From Falsirhodobacter xinxiangensis (GTDB lineage: Bacteria; Pseudomonadota; Alphaproteobacteria; Rhodobacterales; Rhodobacteraceae), in assembly GCF_004959935.1 (NCBI RefSeq), contig NZ_SMYN01000008.1:352-64351 (forward strand): a stretch of DNA of 64,000 nucleotides, written 5' to 3'. The position numbers were made by a program, and so were the translations under genes. This document shows, in pieces, positions 1-8,272 of the stretch. Numbering within the stretch: the first letter of the stretch is position 1; each line of letters starts with the position of its first letter. The notes beneath the pieces are model-generated. The model was given only the letters and a program-made list of their open reading frames with translations, searched no databases and was not told where the DNA came from.

Positions 1-1
1 G

Positions 2-1003
2 GGCGAATGCCTCGGCCCCGCCCGCGCCAATGCCGCCGTCGTGGCGACATATGCGAACTGGCTGATCGGCCAGAACCCGCTGGAACACGAGAAGATCTGG
101 GCCACGCTCTATAACGCGCTGCGCGATCAGGGCCAGCGCGGGCTGACGATCACCGCGCTGTCCGGCATCGACATCGCGCTGTGGGACATCAAGGGCAAGC
201 ATTTCGGTGCTTCGATCTCCACCCTCCTGGGCGGGCGTTTCCGCGAGTCGGTCCGCGCCTATGCCACGGGCAGCTTCAAGCGCGACGGGGTGGACCGCAT
301 CGAGGACAACGCCGCCGAGATGGCAGGCCACCGCGACGCCGGGTTCCACGCCTGCAAGATCAAGATCGGCTTCGATCCTGCCGAAGACCTGCGCGTGATC
401 CGCGCCGTGCGCGAGGCCATCGGCCCGGACATGCGCCTGATGATCGACGCCAACCACGGCTATACCGCGACCGAGGCGATCCGCGTCGGGCAAGCCGCTG
501 CCGAATACGAGATCGACTGGTTCGAGGAACCCGTCGTCCCCGAACAACTTGTCGCCTATCGCGAGGTTCGCGCCCGCCAGCCCATCCCGGTCGCCGGGGG
601 CGAGACGTGGCACACCCGCTGGGGCATGCGAGAGCCGATCGAGACCCGCGCGGTCGATATCATCCAGCCCGACCTGTGCGGCTGCGGCGGCATCTCGGAA
701 GCGAAACGCATCGCGGATCTTGCCAGCCTGCACGGCATCCGCACCGTCCCCCATGTCTGGGGAACGGCAGTGCAGATCGCCGCCGCGCTGCAATTCATGG
801 CCGCCCTGCCCCCCGACCCGATGCGCGGCAGGCCGCTGGACCCCATCCTTGAATTCGACCGCACGCACAATCCCTTCCGGCAGGCCGTGACGACGACGCC
901 GCTGGAACATCAGAACGGCATCGTCCACATTCCCGACGCGCCGGGACTGGGGATCGAGATCGACCGCGACGCACTGAAGGAATACAGGATGAAGGACGCA
1001 TGA
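2..1003 (+). CDS. gci: D-galactarolactone cycloisomerase (enolase superfamily), 5'-truncated by window edge
   Basis: Mandelate racemase/muconate lactonizing enzyme family. The frame is open from base 2, so the N-terminal capping domain is cut by the window edge; an internal GTG at 41 is not a credible start. Visible barrel residues include the KxK catalytic pair (codons at 356 and 362), a metal-binding Asp in LMIDANHGY, Glu in WFEEP, Glu in AGGETW and a His in PHVWGT. The protein closely resembles, from memory, Agrobacterium Gci, which converts D-galactaro-1,4-lactone to 3-deoxy-2-keto-hexarate in galacturonate oxidation. It overlaps the next gene by four bases (ATGA), and that gene looks like the partner isomerase Gli, which supports the assignment. 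Confidence 0.85.
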   Translation, partial: GECLGPARANAAVVATYANWLIGQNPLEHEKIWATLYNALRDQGQRGLTITALSGIDIALWDIKGKHFGASISTLLGGRFRESVRAYATGSFKRDGVDRIEDNAAEMAGHRDAGFHACKIKIGFDPAEDLRVIRAVREAIGPDMRLMIDANHGYTATEAIRVGQAAAEYEIDWFEEPVVPEQLVAYREVRARQPIPVAGGETWHTRWGMREPIETRAVDIIQPDLCGCGGISEAKRIADLASLHGIRTVPHVWGTAVQIAAALQFMAALPPDPMRGRPLDPILEFDRTHNPFRQAVTTTPLEHQNGIVHIPDAPGLGIEIDRDALKEYRMKDA

Positions 1004-1860
1004 CGATCACCCGCAAGCTGACCGGAGAGCCTCCGAAAACCCGTCTGCCCAAAGGCACCGTCGATGCGCAGATGCATATGTATCTGCCCGGATACCCCGC
1101 GCAGGATGGCGGCCCGCCGCTGCCCGGTGGCACCCTGCCCGGCCCCGCCGAATATCGCCAGTTGATGGCATGGCTGGGGATCGACCGCGTCATCATCACC
1201 CAAGGCAATGCGCATCAGCGCGACAACGCCAACCTCGTCGCCTGTGTGCGCGAAATGGGGGACGTGGCGCGCGGCGTCTGCGTCATCACGCCCGACACGC
1301 CGAAGGCCGAGCTGACATCGTTGGCCGATGCCGGGATCGTGGGCGCGCGGATCATGGACCTGCCGGGCGGCGGCATCGGACTTGACGCGCTGGAAGGCGT
1401 CGATGCGCTGGCCGCCGACATGGGCTGGGCGCTGGCGGTGCAGTTCCACGGGTCCGACCTGCTGACCCACCTGCCCCGGCTGCAAAAGCTGAAATCGCGC
1501 TGGATGCTGGACCATCACGGCAAGTTCTTCGACGGCATCACGCCCGCACATGTGGACGCGCTGAAAGGGCTGATCGATCAAGGCAACGCATGGTTCAAAT
1601 TCGCGGGCTGCTATGAATCGTCCAAGACCGGCGCGCCCTATGAGGACATTGCCGAAACCGCCCGCGCCATTGCCGCCCACGCGCCGGAACGCATCGTATG
1701 GGGCACCAACTGGCCGCACAACCTTGCCAAGACGACCGAGGAATATCCCGACGACGCGGCGCTGACCGATACCGTGCTGTCGTGGTTCCCGTCCGAATCC
1801 GCGATGCACAAGGCGCTTGTCGAAAACCCCGAAGACCTGTTCGGCCTCCCGAAGCTGTAA
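1000..1860 (+). CDS. gli: D-galactarolactone isomerase-like amidohydrolase
   Basis: A 286-residue TIM-barrel protein of the amidohydrolase-2 group. Near the N-terminus the usual HxH metal motif is replaced by DAQMHMYL, and the C-terminal part carries WGTNWPHN, as in lactone isomerases and hydrolases related to LigI. Known Gli enzymes interconvert 1,5- and 1,4-galactarolactone without needing a metal. The ATG overlaps the stop of the Gci-like gene, so the two are probably co-translated and act in sequence on oxidised galacturonate. Another lactonase of the same fold is the main alternative. Confidence 0.75.
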   Translation: MTITRKLTGEPPKTRLPKGTVDAQMHMYLPGYPAQDGGPPLPGGTLPGPAEYRQLMAWLGIDRVIITQGNAHQRDNANLVACVREMGDVARGVCVITPDTPKAELTSLADAGIVGARIMDLPGGGIGLDALEGVDALAADMGWALAVQFHGSDLLTHLPRLQKLKSRWMLDHHGKFFDGITPAHVDALKGLIDQGNAWFKFAGCYESSKTGAPYEDIAETARAIAAHAPERIVWGTNWPHNLAKTTEEYPDDAALTDTVLSWFPSESAMHKALVENPEDLFGLPKL

Positions 1861-1873
1861 GAAAGACCCGACC

Positions 1874-3025
1874 ATGATTATCACCGACGTTTCGGTCCGC
1901 ATCTTCAACACCACGACCCGCCGCCATTCCGACAGCGCGGGCCACGCCCATCCCGGCCCGGCGCACAAGGTCAAGCAGGCGATCCTGACCATCCGCACCG
2001 AGGATGGGCACGAGGGCCATTCCTTCACCGCGCCGGAAATCGTCCGCCCCCACCTGATCGAGAAATTCGTCAAAAAGGTGCTGATCGGGCAGGACCACCG
2101 CGACCGCGAACGGCTGTGGCAGGATCTGGCGCATTGGCAGCGCGGATCGGCGGCGCAGCTGACCGACCGCACGCTGGCCGCCGTGGACGTGGCGCTGTGG
2201 GACCTTGCGGGCCGCACGCTGAACCAGCCGGTGCACAAGCTGATCGGCGCGTATCGCGACAAGGTCCGCGCCTATGGTTCGATCATGTGCGGCGACGAGC
2301 TTGAGGGCGGTCTGGCGACGCCGGAAGATTACGGCCGTTTCGCCGAAACGCTGGTGAAACGCGGCTACAAGGGCATCAAGCTGCACACCTGGATGCCGCC
2401 GGTGTCGTGGGCGCCGAACGTGAAGATGGACCTGAAAGCCTGCGCCGCCGTGCGCGAGGCGGTCGGGCCGGACATCCACCTGATGATCGACGCCTTCCAC
2501 TGGTATAGCCGCGTCGATTCGCTGGAGCTGGGCCGCGGGCTTGAAAAGCTGGGCTTCGACTGGATCGAGGAGTCGATGGACGAGCAGTCCATGTCCTCCT
2601 ACAAATGGCTGGCGGACAATCTGGACATTCCGGTGCTTGGCCCGGAAAGCATGGGCGGCAAGCACTGGCACCGGGCGGAATGGATCACCTCGGGCGCCGT
2701 GGACATCCTGCGCACCGGCGTGAACGACGTGGGCGGCATCACCCCGGCGCTGAAGACGATGCGTCTGGCCGAAGCCTTCGGCATGGATTGCGAAGTCCAC
2801 GGCAACACGGCGATGAACCTGATGGTCGTGGCCGCGTCGAAGAACTGCCGCTGGTATGAGCGCGGTCTGCTGCACCCCTTCCTCGAATATGACGACGGGC
2901 ATGATTACCTGAACCAGCTGTCGGACCCGATGGATGCGGATGGCTATGTCCACGTGTCCGACCGTCCGGGCATCGGCGAGGATATCAACTTCGAGTTCAT
3001 CGAAAACAACCTGACGACGGCGTAA
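1874..3025 (+). CDS. Mandelate racemase/enolase-superfamily sugar-acid dehydratase
   Basis: A 383-residue enolase-superfamily protein, 13 bases downstream of the isomerase gene and probably in the same operon. ATG 1874 is preferred over in-frame upstream starts because those lie inside the previous gene. The metal ligands appear to be Asp206 (LMIDAFHW), Glu232/233 (WIEES) and Glu258 (GPESMGG), with a candidate catalytic His309 (EVHGNTA). The second strand has Lys169-x-His171 (KLH) rather than the KxK of Gci, so it belongs to a different subgroup and probably dehydrates another aldarate or aldonate. The exact substrate cannot be read from the sequence. Confidence 0.8.
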   Translation: MIITDVSVRIFNTTTRRHSDSAGHAHPGPAHKVKQAILTIRTEDGHEGHSFTAPEIVRPHLIEKFVKKVLIGQDHRDRERLWQDLAHWQRGSAAQLTDRTLAAVDVALWDLAGRTLNQPVHKLIGAYRDKVRAYGSIMCGDELEGGLATPEDYGRFAETLVKRGYKGIKLHTWMPPVSWAPNVKMDLKACAAVREAVGPDIHLMIDAFHWYSRVDSLELGRGLEKLGFDWIEESMDEQSMSSYKWLADNLDIPVLGPESMGGKHWHRAEWITSGAVDILRTGVNDVGGITPALKTMRLAEAFGMDCEVHGNTAMNLMVVAASKNCRWYERGLLHPFLEYDDGHDYLNQLSDPMDADGYVHVSDRPGIGEDINFEFIENNLTTA

Positions 3026-3026
3026 A

Positions 3027-3063
3027 CGGCCCTCGGGGGGGCGTCGAGCCCCCGCTCGGGCCG
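3027..3063. terminator. Hairpin between convergent operons
   Basis: CGGCCC (3027-3032) pairs with GGGCCG (3058-3063), and an inner G run pairs with the C run at 3049-3053. It directly follows the stop at 3025 and lies before the convergent hydrolase gene, so it can serve as a bidirectional terminator. No U-tract is visible. Confidence 0.5.
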
Positions 3064-3079
3064 GGCCGCAGTGGCGGCC

Positions 3080-4012
3080 TCAGCGCAGGTGGCGGTCGAG
3101 AAAATCGACCGCCATTTCCTGTTGCACCAATGGAAAGACATGCGCGCCCGCGAATGTGGCCGCATCGACCGAAGCGATCTGGCGGATGCGGTCGAAAGCA
3201 GCCTCGGGGTGCGGGAAGTGGCGATCCGCGTCGCCGACGCGCAGGTAGAGCGGACGGTCGCAAGCCAAAGCCGCGAGGTCCGGGTACTCGGCATCCAGAA
3301 ACGGATGCAGCGTATGGAAGGCTGACTGACCCTTTACCAGCGTGCCATCGCGCAGCAGATCGGCACGAAATCCCATCCAGCCAATGCTGACGGTCGCGCG
3401 AACACGCGGGCAAAGCGCCGCAAGCTGCCATGCGCGAAAGCCGCCGAAGGAGAATCCCATTGCGCCGATCCGGGCCGGGTCGATCCCCGGCTGCCGCGCC
3501 AGCCATTCGGCACAGCCCAGATCCTCGGCAGCGGTGATCCCGGCCAGCGACCAGCCGGCCTGCATCGCCTGCGCCGCCAATGCCTGCTGTTCGTCATAGC
3601 CGCCCGCAAAACGCGACCCCCAGCCAAGCGCGTCATGGCACAGCACGGCATAGCCGCGCGCGACCAGCCAATCCGCCAGATGCCGGCCTTCGTAAAGCGC
3701 GGCGTCGCTGCCTTGCCCCGACACCATCTTGCGCCAACCGATATCGAAGCGCCCGCCATGATCGTGCAGCAACATGATTGCGGGATGGGGGCCTTCGCCC
3801 TCGGGGCGCATCAGGATGAATTCGCCCACATCGCCCGTGACGTGCCGGAGCCTGTCACCCTGCAGAACGGTCTCGCCCTGCGGCAAAGACGCCTGCCACA
3901 CTTGGCGCACCCGCGTCTGCCATTGGGTAAAGGGCGGCTGGAACGCCAATGACTGCGCCCTTTCCAGCCTTGCAGCCAGAAAGGGCAGCATCGCCTCAGA
4001 CGGCGCTGTCAT
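3080..4012 (-). CDS. Alpha/beta hydrolase (dienelactone hydrolase-like)
   Basis: A 310-residue alpha/beta hydrolase. The nucleophile elbow is G186-F-S188-F-G190-G; a likely acid lies at Asp261 (VGDADRH) and the likely His at 291 (GAHVF). HDHGG near residue 83 fits an oxyanion-hole region. No signal peptide is evident, so it is probably cytoplasmic. It is the last gene of the minus-strand transporter operon and overlaps the preceding ATPase gene by 17 bases, so it may de-esterify the imported compound. The substrate is unknown. Confidence 0.75.
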   Translation of the reverse strand: MTAPSEAMLPFLAARLERAQSLAFQPPFTQWQTRVRQVWQASLPQGETVLQGDRLRHVTGDVGEFILMRPEGEGPHPAIMLLHDHGGRFDIGWRKMVSGQGSDAALYEGRHLADWLVARGYAVLCHDALGWGSRFAGGYDEQQALAAQAMQAGWSLAGITAAEDLGCAEWLARQPGIDPARIGAMGFSFGGFRAWQLAALCPRVRATVSIGWMGFRADLLRDGTLVKGQSAFHTLHPFLDAEYPDLAALACDRPLYLRVGDADRHFPHPEAAFDRIRQIASVDAATFAGAHVFPLVQQEMAVDFLDRHLR

Positions 4013-4754
4013 ATTCCAGCGACGCTTCGATCAGCTGCCGGGCATAGGGCTTCGTCGCCTTGTTCCCGTCCAGCGCCTCGCGGTCGAGGATCTCCACGAT
4101 CTCGCCCGCCTGCATCACGGCGAAACGGTCGCACATGTAATCAACGACGGCCAGATCATGGCTGACCATGATATAGGTGAAGCCGCGTTTGGCCCGCAGA
4201 TCGGACAGCAGGTTCAGGATCTCGGCCTGGACCGACACGTCCAGCGCGCTTGTCGGCTCGTCCAGCAGCAGGACCGACGGCTCCAGGATCAGCGCGCGGG
4301 CGATGGCGACGCGCTGGCGCTGCCCGCCCGAAAGCTGGTGCGGATAGCGGTCAAGGAAATCGACCGGCAGGCCGACCTCGGTGATCGCGCGTTCCATCCG
4401 TTCTTGCCGGTTGTCCATGCCGTGGATCCGCAGCGGCTCGTGCAGCACCGTGCGCACCGACTGGCGCGGGTGAAGCGAGCCATAGGGGTCCTGAAACACC
4501 ATCTGGAGCGTCCGGCAGCGTTCGATCAGCGGCATCTGGCGCACATCCTTGCCGCCGATGGTGATCTTGCCGTCCCACTGGGTCAGCAGCAGCGACATGC
4601 AGCGCAGGATGGTGGACTTGCCCGAACCGGATTCGCCGACCAGCCCGAAGCATTCGCCTTTCGCCACGCTGAAGGACACGTCGGGCAGGATCTTCACCGC
4701 CTTGGCGCCATGACCCAGCGTGATCGACAGGTTCCTGATATCGACCGACTTCAT
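3996..4754 (-). CDS. Dpp/Opp-type ABC importer ATPase (DppF-like)
   Basis: A 252-residue nucleotide-binding subunit of a peptide/nickel-type importer, with Walker A GESGSGKST, signature LSGGQRQR, Walker B LLLDEP and an H-loop in MVSHD. ATG 4754 overlaps the stop of the preceding ATPase gene in an ATGA, which decides the start over a 5' extension. It forms a heterodimer-type pair with the DppD-like subunit. The substrate is not evident; proximity to galactarolactone genes suggests an oligosaccharide or sugar acid as readily as a peptide. Confidence 0.9.
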   Translation of the reverse strand: MKSVDIRNLSITLGHGAKAVKILPDVSFSVAKGECFGLVGESGSGKSTILRCMSLLLTQWDGKITIGGKDVRQMPLIERCRTLQMVFQDPYGSLHPRQSVRTVLHEPLRIHGMDNRQERMERAITEVGLPVDFLDRYPHQLSGGQRQRVAIARALILEPSVLLLDEPTSALDVSVQAEILNLLSDLRAKRGFTYIMVSHDLAVVDYMCDRFAVMQAGEIVEILDREALDGNKATKPYARQLIEASLEYDSAV

Positions 4755-5602
4755 GCCTGCACCTCGATCGGTTCTTTCCATTCGGGCCGGCGGTTCAGCA
4801 CCGAAAGCCGCCCGCGTCCGCCGCCGATGCGCGGCTGCGCGGCCAGCAGGCCCTGGGTATAGGGGTGCTGCGCCAGATGCAGCTCCGACGCTTTCAGGCT
4901 TTCGACCACCTGCCCGGCATACATGATCAGCACCCGGTCGCAGAAGTTCCGCACCAGATTGAGGTCGTGCGAGATCATGATCAGCCCGATCCCCCGATCG
5001 CTGACCAGCTTGTCGAGGATGTTCAGCACCTGCAGCCGCACCGTCACGTCCAACGCGCTGGTCGGCTCGTCCGCGATCACCAGATCGGGGTCGGTCAGCA
5101 GCATCATCGCGATCATGATGCGCTGGCCCATCCCGCCCGACACCTCGTGCGGGTAAAGGTCATAGACCCGTTCGCAGTCGCGGATCTGCACGGCTTCCAG
5201 CATCGAAATCGCCTTGGCCCGTGCCTCGGCCTTGGTGCATTTGAAATGCGTCAGATACGCCTCGGACACCTGTTCGCCCACGCGGCGGATCGGGTTCAGC
5301 GAAAACTTCGGGTCCTGCAGGATCATCGACATCCGACGCCCGCGCACCTTCAGCATCTCCTTCTCGCGCAGCTTCAGAACGTCCAGTTCCTCGAACCGCA
5401 GCGTGTCGGCGGTGATCTCGGCCGTGGGCAGCAGGCGCAGCAGCGCCCGGCCGACGGTGGATTTGCCGGAACCGGATTCGCCCACGATGCCCAGCTTTTC
5501 GCGTCCCAGCGTGAAGCTGACATTGCGGACCGCGTGGTTGTAACCGCCCTCGCCGCGATAGCTGACGCACAGCTTCTTCACATCCAGAATGGTATCGCTC
5601 AT
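4751..5602 (-). CDS. Dpp/Opp-type ABC importer ATPase (DppD-like)
   Basis: A 283-residue ATPase with Walker A GESGSGKST, a VSGGMGQR signature, Walker B DLVIADEP and H-loop MISHD. The C-terminal extension, with AQHPYTQGLLAAQPRIGG, is typical of the oligopeptide/dipeptide family C-terminal region. ATG 5602 is chosen because upstream in-frame sequence is antisense to the permease gene. Five bases separate it from the permease stop. It works with the DppF-like subunit to drive uptake through the two adjacent permeases. Confidence 0.9.
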   Translation of the reverse strand: MSDTILDVKKLCVSYRGEGGYNHAVRNVSFTLGREKLGIVGESGSGKSTVGRALLRLLPTAEITADTLRFEELDVLKLREKEMLKVRGRRMSMILQDPKFSLNPIRRVGEQVSEAYLTHFKCTKAEARAKAISMLEAVQIRDCERVYDLYPHEVSGGMGQRIMIAMMLLTDPDLVIADEPTSALDVTVRLQVLNILDKLVSDRGIGLIMISHDLNLVRNFCDRVLIMYAGQVVESLKASELHLAQHPYTQGLLAAQPRIGGGRGRLSVLNRRPEWKEPIEVQA

Positions 5603-5607
5603 GGCCC

Positions 5608-6492
5608 TTACTTCCGGTTCATCTGCTTGGGGTCCAGCGCGTCGCGCAGACCGTCGCCCAAAAGGTTGAAGGCAAGGCTGACGCACAGGATCGCGATGCC
5701 GGGGAAGGTCACCAGCCACCAGCTGTCGATCATGTAACGGCGGCCCATCGCGATCATCGCGCCCCATTCCGGCATCGGCGGCTGCGCGCCAAGGCCAAGG
5801 AAGCCAAGCCCGGCTGCGGTCAGGATCACCGTCGCCATGTTCAGCGTGATGCGGATCAGCACCGACGGCAAGCACATCGGCACGATGGATTTGAAGATGA
5901 TCCGCCCGGTCGATGCGCCTTGCAGCCGCGCCGCCGCGACGTAATCGGCACTGCGGAAGGTCAGCGTTTCGGCCCGAGCCAAGCGTGCGATCGGCGGCCA
6001 CGAGGTCAGCGCGATCGCGATGATGGCGTTGTTCAGGCTTGGCCCAAGTGCGGCCACGAAGGCCAGCGAAAGGATCAGCGACGGGAAGGACAGGAAGATG
6101 TCCGTGATCCGCATCATCACCGTGTCGAACTTGCCGCCGATATAGCCGGAGGTCGTCCCCACCGCCAAACCGATCGGCCCCACCACGATGGAGACGAGGA
6201 AGATGATCGTCAGCGTGATCCGCGTGCCCCAGACGATGCGGCTGAAGATGTCGCGGCCAAGCTCGTCCGTGCCGAACAGATGCGCCCCGCCGGGGGCCTG
6301 CAACACGTTCTGCAGATCCTGCGCGTAAGGGTCATGCGTCGCGATCCACGGCGCCAGCAATGCCACGATCACCAGAACCGCGATCACGATCAGACCGAAA
6401 GCCGAGGTCGGGCTTTTCAGCAGGAAGCGGACGATGTTCCAGAGCGCCTGCATGGGGCCGGGAATGGAGGATTTTGCAATCTGTGCGGTCAT
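5608..6492 (-). CDS. Dpp-type ABC importer permease (DppC-like)
   Basis: A 294-residue inner-membrane permease with an N-terminal TM segment, the periplasmic motif HLFGTDELGRDIFSR that marks DppC/OppC proteins, and an EAA loop. About six hydrophobic segments are visible. ATG 6492 sits in an ATGA overlap with the DppB-like gene stop. Confidence 0.9.
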   Translation of the reverse strand: MTAQIAKSSIPGPMQALWNIVRFLLKSPTSAFGLIVIAVLVIVALLAPWIATHDPYAQDLQNVLQAPGGAHLFGTDELGRDIFSRIVWGTRITLTIIFLVSIVVGPIGLAVGTTSGYIGGKFDTVMMRITDIFLSFPSLILSLAFVAALGPSLNNAIIAIALTSWPPIARLARAETLTFRSADYVAAARLQGASTGRIIFKSIVPMCLPSVLIRITLNMATVILTAAGLGFLGLGAQPPMPEWGAMIAMGRRYMIDSWWLVTFPGIAILCVSLAFNLLGDGLRDALDPKQMNRK

Positions 6493-7568
6493 CGCGTCCT
6501 CGGATCGAAAATGCGGTAGAGCATGTCGGAGATCAGGTTCAGCGCGATGAAGATCACGCCCACGATCAGAACGCAGGTCATCACCGCGTTCATGTCCCCG
6601 ATCAGCAGGTTCGACGTCAGGTATTGCCCGAAGCCCGGCCACGCAAAGACCGTCTCGATCAGCACCGCGCCTTCCAGCAAGGACCCATAGGCCAGCGCCA
6701 CGATCGTCACCAGCTGCACGCGGATGTTCAGGAAGGCGTGGCGCCAGATGGTCTGGCGGGACGACAGCCCCTTCACGCGGGCGGTGGTGATGTATTCCTG
6801 ATTGATCTGATCCAGCATGAAGCTGCGCGTCATCCGCGTGATATAGGCCGAAGACGAATAGCCGAGGATCGACGCCGGCAGGATCAGGTGGTTCACCGCC
6901 GACCAGAACACTTCCCAATCGCCCGCAATGATCGAATCGATCAGCAGGAACCCGGTCACGTCATCGACGAGGCCGATATAGAAGGACTCCATCCGGCCCG
7001 ACCCGCCGACCCAGCCGAAATAGGCATAGAACAGCAAAAGACCGATCATCCCGGTCCAGAAGATGGGCATCGAATGGCCCATCAGGCTGAACACGCGCAC
7101 CAGATGATCCGGCCAGCGGTCCTTGTTCACGGCGGCGATCACACCCAGCGTGACGCCCAGGGTCGCGCCGATGATGATGGCGAAGGTCGCAAGCTCGATG
7201 GTGGCGGGCAGAACGTGCAGGATGTCCTGGATCACCGGCTGGCCGGTGCGGATGGACAAGCCGAAGTTCCCCGTCAGCACATCGCGCAGATAGATGAAGA
7301 ACTGCTCCCAGATCGGCCGGTCGAGGCCAAGCTGGCGGAACACCATCTCGTATGTCTCGCGCGTCGCATCCTCGCCCACGATGGCGCGGACCGGATCGGC
7401 GGGCATCATGCGCCCGATCACGAAGGTCAGGACGAGCAGCCCGAACAACGTCACGCCAACGGTGAAAAGCTGCGCGCCGATGGGCCGCAGATTCAGCTTG
7501 CGCCTCGGGGCCGGCGCCTCTCCCGCAGCCGGGAACAGACCCCAGCGGGCGATTTTCGATCTTCGCAA
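6489..7568 (-). CDS. Dpp-type ABC importer permease (DppB-like), TTG start
   Basis: A 359-residue permease with the family hallmarks DPVRAIVGEDA, LGLDRPIWEQF and a C-terminal DMLYRIFDPR. TTG at 7568 is chosen because GGGGAGGT (7580-7573) lies at a suitable distance upstream; the longer frame beginning with TTG at 7589 has no ribosome site. It is the first transport gene after the cupin gene. No periplasmic binding protein gene is adjacent, which is unusual for this importer type. Confidence 0.85.
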   Translation of the reverse strand: MRRSKIARWGLFPAAGEAPAPRRKLNLRPIGAQLFTVGVTLFGLLVLTFVIGRMMPADPVRAIVGEDATRETYEMVFRQLGLDRPIWEQFFIYLRDVLTGNFGLSIRTGQPVIQDILHVLPATIELATFAIIIGATLGVTLGVIAAVNKDRWPDHLVRVFSLMGHSMPIFWTGMIGLLLFYAYFGWVGGSGRMESFYIGLVDDVTGFLLIDSIIAGDWEVFWSAVNHLILPASILGYSSSAYITRMTRSFMLDQINQEYITTARVKGLSSRQTIWRHAFLNIRVQLVTIVALAYGSLLEGAVLIETVFAWPGFGQYLTSNLLIGDMNAVMTCVLIVGVIFIALNLISDMLYRIFDPRTR

Positions 7569-7605
7569 ATTTACCTCCCCGGCACGCAAGCCTGCCGCGC
7601 AGTCC

Positions 7606-7635
7606 TGTCATACATGTATTCAATGCTTGTCATAC
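7606..7635. promoter_or_regulatory. Operator-like direct repeats TGTCATAC with ATACATGTAT palindrome
   Basis: The octamer TGTCATAC occurs at 7606-7613 and 7628-7635, spaced 22 bp (two helical turns), and the first copy runs into the perfect palindrome ATACATGTAT (7610-7619). It lies in the 80-bp gap between the cupin gene and the DppB-like gene, so the transporter may have its own regulated promoter. GntR-family sites often look like this; that link is inferred. Confidence 0.4.
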
Positions 7636-7648
7636 GAAGATGCGTCTG

Positions 7649-7993
7649 TCAATTCCCGGCCAGTGGATAGGAAACGATCATGTTCAGCTCCTCCTCCCCC
7701 ATCTGCCATATCCCGACCTCCTCGCCGGTATAAAGATAGGCCATCATCCCCGGCTCCAGCACGTGGCGCACGCCATCGGCCACCACTTCGCCACGCCCTG
7801 AAATCACATAGTAAACTTCGTCATGGTCGATCAAATGCAGACCGATCGCCGCGCCTTTGTGCAGCGCGCGGCGACGAAATTCCATCGTCCGCCGCGGCAC
7901 ATCCGCCGTCAGCCGCCAGGCGGTCGACATCCCGATGCGTCCATGCGGCACAGGTTCCTCACGCCGCACATCCCGTTCATCCACGATTTGCAT
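7649..7993 (-). CDS. Cupin-domain protein
   Basis: A 114-residue single cupin barrel. The first motif is visible as HLIDHDEVYYVISGRGEV, with the metal-binding His and Glu spacing, and the second motif around EPGMMAYLY lacks an obvious His. Such small cupins act as isomerases or ligand-binding proteins in sugar-acid pathways. It is upstream of, and co-directional with, the importer operon. The 279-bp gap to the divergent FAD gene (7994-8272) should contain both promoters; no clear boxes were resolved there. Confidence 0.75.
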   Translation of the reverse strand: MQIVDERDVRREEPVPHGRIGMSTAWRLTADVPRRTMEFRRRALHKGAAIGLHLIDHDEVYYVISGRGEVVADGVRHVLEPGMMAYLYTGEEVGIWQMGEEELNMIVSYPLAGN

Positions 7994-8272
7994 GATTCCC
8001 TCCGATTCCCGACTATCGCGCCAAAGTCATGCGGCAAAGGTCTGGCAAGATCAAGAAAGCCATCATACAGGCTTCCGACAGGGCCGCCATTCCGGCCAGC
8101 GCCGCATTCGCAGAAGATGTTTCCACGCGCATCGCCCCATGCGGAATGAAATTCCCTTGAAATGCGCCCAGCCCCGGCCCATCCTTTACTTATCACGACC
8201 AACTTGATCGATATTCTTTCCGGATCATTTTCCATTGCCAATCGTTGATGCCGAAGAACCGAGGATGAACGC

